From NCBI GenBank assembly GCA_964549765.1, contig CAZJWR010000075.1, positions 1-15,191 of the forward strand: 15,191 bases of DNA, read 5' to 3'. The position numbers were made by a program, and so were the translations under genes. Under the pieces are notes generated by a model. The model ran no database searches, was not told the DNA's origin, and saw nothing but the letters and a program-made list of their open reading frames with translations. The stretch's first letter is position 1; each line of letters opens with the position of its first letter. Shown piece by piece: positions 12,455-15,191 of the stretch. This stretch comes from CAZJWR01 sp964549765. GTDB lineage: Bacteria; Zixibacteria; MSB-5A5; GN15; JAAZOE01.

Positions 12455-14117
12455 CGACAGTCTCCGTCTGCTCCATCTGCTTTTTGCGGATGAAAACAGT
12501 CTCCAGCAGCGAGAGGATATTGAAGCCGGTCCAGTAGAGCACTAATCCCGCCGGGAAATTCATGAACAGCCAGCCGAAAAACAGCGGCATGAGGTAGATC
12601 ATCATCTTGTTTTTCGGGTCGGTCATGGTCATCTTCTGCTGGAAGAACATCGTGACCACCATAATAATCGGCAGAATAAAGTACGGGTCTCTGACCGAAA
12701 GATCGGTGATCCAGAAGGCAAACGACGCCCCGCGGAATTCGATGGTCGTTTTGAAGACGGTGAAAAGCGCGAAGAAAAGCGGCATTTGCGGCAGAAGCGG
12801 CAGGCATCCCGATAATGGATTGGCCCCGGCTCCCTTATAAAGTTTCATCATCTCCTTATTCAGCCGCTGGGGATCGCTCTTGTACCGTTCCTGCAGCTTT
12901 TTCATCTTCGGCTGGAGATCTTTGAGCCGGGTCATGGCGATCGTTTGCTTGCGGCTGAGCGGGTAGATGATGATTTTGATCAGCAGGGCGAAAATGAGGA
13001 CGACGATCCCGTAATTGGGGATGACGCTGTAAATTTTTGGCAAAAGCCAGATTATCGCGATGGAAAACGGCTTGATGATGACCCACCCGAGAGAAGTCAG
13101 CTCCTCGAGGCCAACGCCGTACTTTTTCAGCGTCTTGTAATGGATCGGCCCGGCATAGATGGTAAATGTGTCGCTCACATTACCGGAAGATGGAATCGAC
13201 ATGGCCATGGCGGCGGAGAGGTCGCGGACTTTGACCGAAGTGCCGTCGATCGTTTCCTTCCGTTCGGTTCCCTTCGCGATCAGGGCGTCGCCCTCGCGGT
13301 TTTTGGCAATCATCACAGCGGCAAAATATTTGGTCCGCAGCCCCGCCCACACCGTGCGCCCCGGGATATTTTCCGACATCCGGCCGTTATCGAATTTCGC
13401 CAGCTTGACGAAATCATCCATCATCCCCACGACTTTGAAATAGCCGTAGTCGTCCTTGATGTTTTTCTCGGTCGGCGGCGGCGTAATTCCCCAAACAAGG
13501 TCGTAATCGCGTTCGAATCCGAACGTTTCTATCCCTTCGACGGTCATATCGAAATCGATGGCATAACGGTCGGGATCGATCGTATACGATTTGATAATCC
13601 GACCACCTTGGCCATTATCGTATGTGAACGTAATTTTTCGAGGTTCTTCGCCCTGGTATAATTCGAAATCGGTGGCGTCGCAGTCGAATGCAAATTTATT
13701 TGCCGAGAACGCGTTGTCACTTGCTGTAAAATTTGGCACAACTTTGCGTTCGCTTTCTGCCAAAATGACACCACCGTCTTTCAAATAGTAATATTTCAGC
13801 AGAATTATCTGATTCAGCCCGCCGCCGTGAGTGGTAAACATCAAATCATAGAGCGGGGTCAGGACATGGATAGTCTTTGCTGGCGGCAGTGCTTCGACCG
13901 TCACCGCAGTATCGAGTTGTTCCTCGGTTTTGCCTTCGACGATCGGCGGCGGTTGCGGGGGGAGCGATTCCGCCTTGACAGTATCGACTTCGGTCGGCGC
14001 TGTTTTGGGCTGTTGTACCGGCGCGGGTTTGGTCAGGCCGAAAAATTCGGAAATTCTCCCCCAAAAGAGGAGAACCAGAACACAGATGACGACAGCGATT
14101 ATCGTTTTTTTATCCAA
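12438..14117 (-). CDS. yidC: Membrane protein insertase YidC
   Basis: This 559-residue inner-membrane insertase has a first transmembrane helix (about 6-23), a proline-rich linker (30-75), a large periplasmic beta domain (about 80-345) as in Gram-negative YidC, and the five-helix Oxa1 core (about 350-550). Core signatures: YPLSRKQ, LQPKMKKLQERYKSDPQRLNKEMM, NPLSGCLPLLPQMPLFFALF, FAFWITDLSVRDPYFILPI and FPAGLVLYW. The groove arginine of the E. coli protein (R366) aligns with a lysine in IKIIIYPL, a conservative change. The tail is short, without a long ribosome-binding extension. The start is TTG with GAGG about 6 bases before it, 14 bases after yidD. The large periplasmic domain suggests a diderm host. 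Confidence 0.97.
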   Translation of the reverse strand: MDKKTIIAVVICVLVLLFWGRISEFFGLTKPAPVQQPKTAPTEVDTVKAESLPPQPPPIVEGKTEEQLDTAVTVEALPPAKTIHVLTPLYDLMFTTHGGGLNQIILLKYYYLKDGGVILAESERKVVPNFTASDNAFSANKFAFDCDATDFELYQGEEPRKITFTYDNGQGGRIIKSYTIDPDRYAIDFDMTVEGIETFGFERDYDLVWGITPPPTEKNIKDDYGYFKVVGMMDDFVKLAKFDNGRMSENIPGRTVWAGLRTKYFAAVMIAKNREGDALIAKGTERKETIDGTSVKVRDLSAAMAMSIPSSGNVSDTFTIYAGPIHYKTLKKYGVGLEELTSLGWVIIKPFSIAIIWLLPKIYSVIPNYGIVVLIFALLIKIIIYPLSRKQTIAMTRLKDLQPKMKKLQERYKSDPQRLNKEMMKLYKGAGANPLSGCLPLLPQMPLFFALFTVFKTTIEFRGASFAFWITDLSVRDPYFILPIIMVVTMFFQQKMTMTDPKNKMMIYLMPLFFGWLFMNFPAGLVLYWTGFNILSLLETVFIRKKQMEQTETVVEEQA

Positions 14118-14131
14118 AACAACCTCACAGC

Positions 14132-14398
14132 TTACTTGACCGGATCATATCCCCCGGGGAAAAATGGATTGCAGCGAAGGATTCGCTTGACGGCCATGAT
14201 GCCGCCTTTCCAGGCGCCGTATTTGCGGACCGCTTCGAGGCCATAGGTCGAACAACTGGGGTGAAACCGGCATTGCACGAACAGCGCCGTAACCGGACTT
14301 AAGAATATGCGATACAATTTGATAAGCCCGATAAAAGAGAGGGCCAGAAGCGATGGGCGCCGCTCACTTCCATCCGAAATAGACTTGGAAATCGCCAA
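14132..14398 (-). CDS. yidD: Membrane protein insertion efficiency factor YidD
   Basis: This 88-residue small membrane-associated protein assists YidC-dependent insertion. It has a hydrophobic amphipathic N-terminal part (LALSFIGLIKLYRIFLSPV) and the family signature CRFHPSCSTYGLEAVRKYG followed by LRCNPFFPGGYDPV, including the three conserved cysteines. The start is TTG with AAGGA at 5 bases; it lies inside the rnpA reading region, so the two genes overlap by 35 bases, a known arrangement in the rnpA-yidD pair. The length is a little above the usual 70-85 because of a polar N-terminal extension of about 14 residues. Confidence 0.95.
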   Translation of the reverse strand: MAISKSISDGSERRPSLLALSFIGLIKLYRIFLSPVTALFVQCRFHPSCSTYGLEAVRKYGAWKGGIMAVKRILRCNPFFPGGYDPVK

Positions 14399-14792
14399 TG
14401 AATTCCTTTTCGGTTACTTCCTCTATGTGTGCCAATCTATCACATTCAACGCGAACAACAAAATCAAATCCTAGCGCGATGCGTTCCCGGTTATAGCGGA
14501 TAATTTCCCGCAAAACCCGTTTGATGCGATTTCGTCGGACCGCCTTGCCGCATTTCCGGGAAACGACCAAGCAGAAACGGCTCAGATTTTCGGTCGTCGG
14601 CTTTTTGGGTCGATTTTCCGGCGACGCGTCGGATGCCGGTGATTTTTCCCTGGCGTCGGTCTGATCGCCGCCGAAAATCGGCCCCCGGTAAAAAACAAGC
14701 CGTTCGCCGCGGAAAACATCCCGCCGGGCGAAGACGGCTTCGATATCTTTCTTTTTGCTCAGTCGCCACGCCGCCGGAAATCGATTATCCAC
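14364..14792 (-). CDS. rnpA: Ribonuclease P protein component, with internal insertion
   Basis: This 142-residue basic cofactor of the RNase P ribozyme helps bind the 5' leader of precursor tRNA. It shows RFPAAWRLSKKKDIEAVF at the N-terminus and the diagnostic SRKCGKAVRRNRIKRVLRE (about 78-96, containing the RNR motif). Between RLVFYRGP (31-38) and FCLVVSRK (73-80) it carries about 30 extra residues (41-70) rich in Asp, Glu, Lys, Pro and Ser, where typical RnpA has a short turn. The reading frame continues cleanly, so this is an insertion and not a frameshift. The start is GTG, 2 bases after the rpmH stop, so translation is probably coupled; no separate ribosome site is obvious. Confidence 0.94.
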   Translation of the reverse strand: MDNRFPAAWRLSKKKDIEAVFARRDVFRGERLVFYRGPIFGGDQTDAREKSPASDASPENRPKKPTTENLSRFCLVVSRKCGKAVRRNRIKRVLREIIRYNRERIALGFDFVVRVECDRLAHIEEVTEKEFIGDFQVYFGWK

Positions 14793-14794
14793 GG

Positions 14795-14947
14795 TTATTT
14801 TTTACGGGCCATCCGCAGAGCCAGGCGTTTTCTGCCTCTGGCGCGGCGGCGCGACAGCACGCGGCGTCCGCCCTTGGTGCTCATGCGGGAGCGAAAGCCG
14901 TGATCGTTGACCATCTTTCGGTTCGATGGCTGGTATGTACGTTTCAT
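14795..14947 (-). CDS. rpmH: 50S ribosomal protein L34
   Basis: This 50-residue very basic protein begins MKRTYQPSNRKMVNDHGFR and continues with RMSTKGGRRVLSRRRARGR, the standard L34 sequence. It is a structural component of the large ribosomal subunit. The start ATG is preceded by a purine-rich GGGAAAG about 5 bases away and by a consensus promoter 46 bases further up. It is the first gene of the rpmH-rnpA-yidD-yidC-mnmE run. Its ending two bases before rnpA is the usual bacterial arrangement. Confidence 0.98.
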   Translation of the reverse strand: MKRTYQPSNRKMVNDHGFRSRMSTKGGRRVLSRRRARGRKRLALRMARKK

Positions 14948-14992
14948 ATATTCTTTCCCGGTTCAGTTCCGTTAGAATTTTCAAAGCCTATT

Positions 14993-15020
14993 ATTATACG
15001 AAAATCCCCGCCCCTGTCAA
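14993..15020 (-). promoter_or_regulatory. Consensus sigma70 promoter of the rpmH operon
   Basis: On the minus strand a perfect -35 TTGACA (15015-15020) and a perfect -10 TATAAT (14993-14998) are separated by 16 bases. The leader to the rpmH ATG is about 40 bases. An inverted repeat AATCCCC/GGGGATT (15003-15009 and 15032-15038) overlaps the spacer. The strength fits a ribosomal protein operon. Confidence 0.88.
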
Positions 15021-15123
15021 GCCCAATCTGGGGGGATTGATGGCTCGAGTTACCTGCGAATTGTTTCGGAAAAAGCTGCGTAGACAGAAACACTTCAGGA
15101 TTTTGACGAGAAGGTATTCCGCT

Positions 15124-15191
15124 CTACTTTATAATTACCAATTTTCCCAACTGCTCGCCCATGTCTGAACGAACCGACCAGATGTAGATCC
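15124..15191 (-). CDS. Possible C-terminal end of an unidentified gene
   Basis: The minus strand reads an open frame from the window edge to TAG at 15124-15126, giving IYIWSVRSDMGEQLGKLVII and a final Lys. The pattern (aromatic-hydrophobic strand, turn, then G-K-hydrophobic strand and Lys at the end) resembles the C-terminal beta strands of sorting or FlgD-like tails on secreted proteins in FCB-group bacteria, but 21 residues are too few to assign. It does not look like the end of DnaA, which often lies upstream of rpmH. The gene would be on the same strand, separated from the rpmH promoter by about 100 bases. Confidence 0.35.
   Translation of the reverse strand, partial: IYIWSVRSDMGEQLGKLVIIK

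Noticed and set aside
12945..13661. Plus-strand open frame of 238 codons
   Set aside because: It is entirely inside yidC on the opposite strand; polar, low-complexity translation without motifs.
1..15191. CRISPR array, insertion sequence or prophage
   Set aside because: No regularly spaced direct repeats, transposase, integrase or phage gene is visible; the window is core chromosomal.

Overview
The window is a compact bacterial chromosomal segment of moderate to slightly high GC, with every convincing gene on the minus strand. It carries the conserved origin-proximal block rpmH-rnpA-yidD-yidC-mnmE-mnmG-rsmG-parA-parB (right to left), so it almost certainly lies close to the replication origin. 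The lineage cannot be fixed from sequence alone. The parAB-M23 peptidase-bactofilin arrangement, the frequent GTG/TTG starts and a possible FCB-type sorting tail at the right edge fit a Gram-negative (diderm) member of an FCB-like or deltaproteobacteria-like candidate phylum, perhaps a Zixibacteria-type organism. That placement is inference.

Right to left. 15124-15191 may be the last residues of an unidentified gene. 14993-15020 is a consensus sigma70 promoter driving rpmH (L34), rnpA (RNase P protein with an internal insertion), yidD, yidC and mnmE, which are tightly packed or overlapping; four of these five use GTG or TTG starts. A near-perfect parS site follows mnmE. mnmG has its own promoter with almost no leader. 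A perfect parS site sits between mnmG and a divergent rsmG. parA and parB overlap and are followed by a membrane-anchored M23 endopeptidase and a bactofilin, so chromosome segregation and cell-wall/cytoskeleton genes are joined in one run. The 228-base gap after the bactofilin holds up to four DnaA-box-like sequences and a strong hairpin.

Left of this gap is a stand-alone MoxR-type AAA+ ATPase with a good terminator, then a 290-base gap full of palindromes, then a pirin-family protein. The last block (2878-195) looks like a five-gene operon: a YozG-like Cro/CI regulator expressed from a probably leaderless promoter beneath 21-bp-spaced operator-like repeats, two paralogous multi-pass membrane proteins (DUF2975-like by context), a lipoprotein and a 60-residue zinc-ribbon protein. 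Its function is unknown; it is the least described part of the window.

The core genes serve translation and RNA processing (L34, RnpA, MnmE/MnmG, RsmG), membrane protein insertion (YidC/YidD) and segregation (ParABS). The M23-bactofilin pair suggests shape or wall remodelling linked to ParAB.
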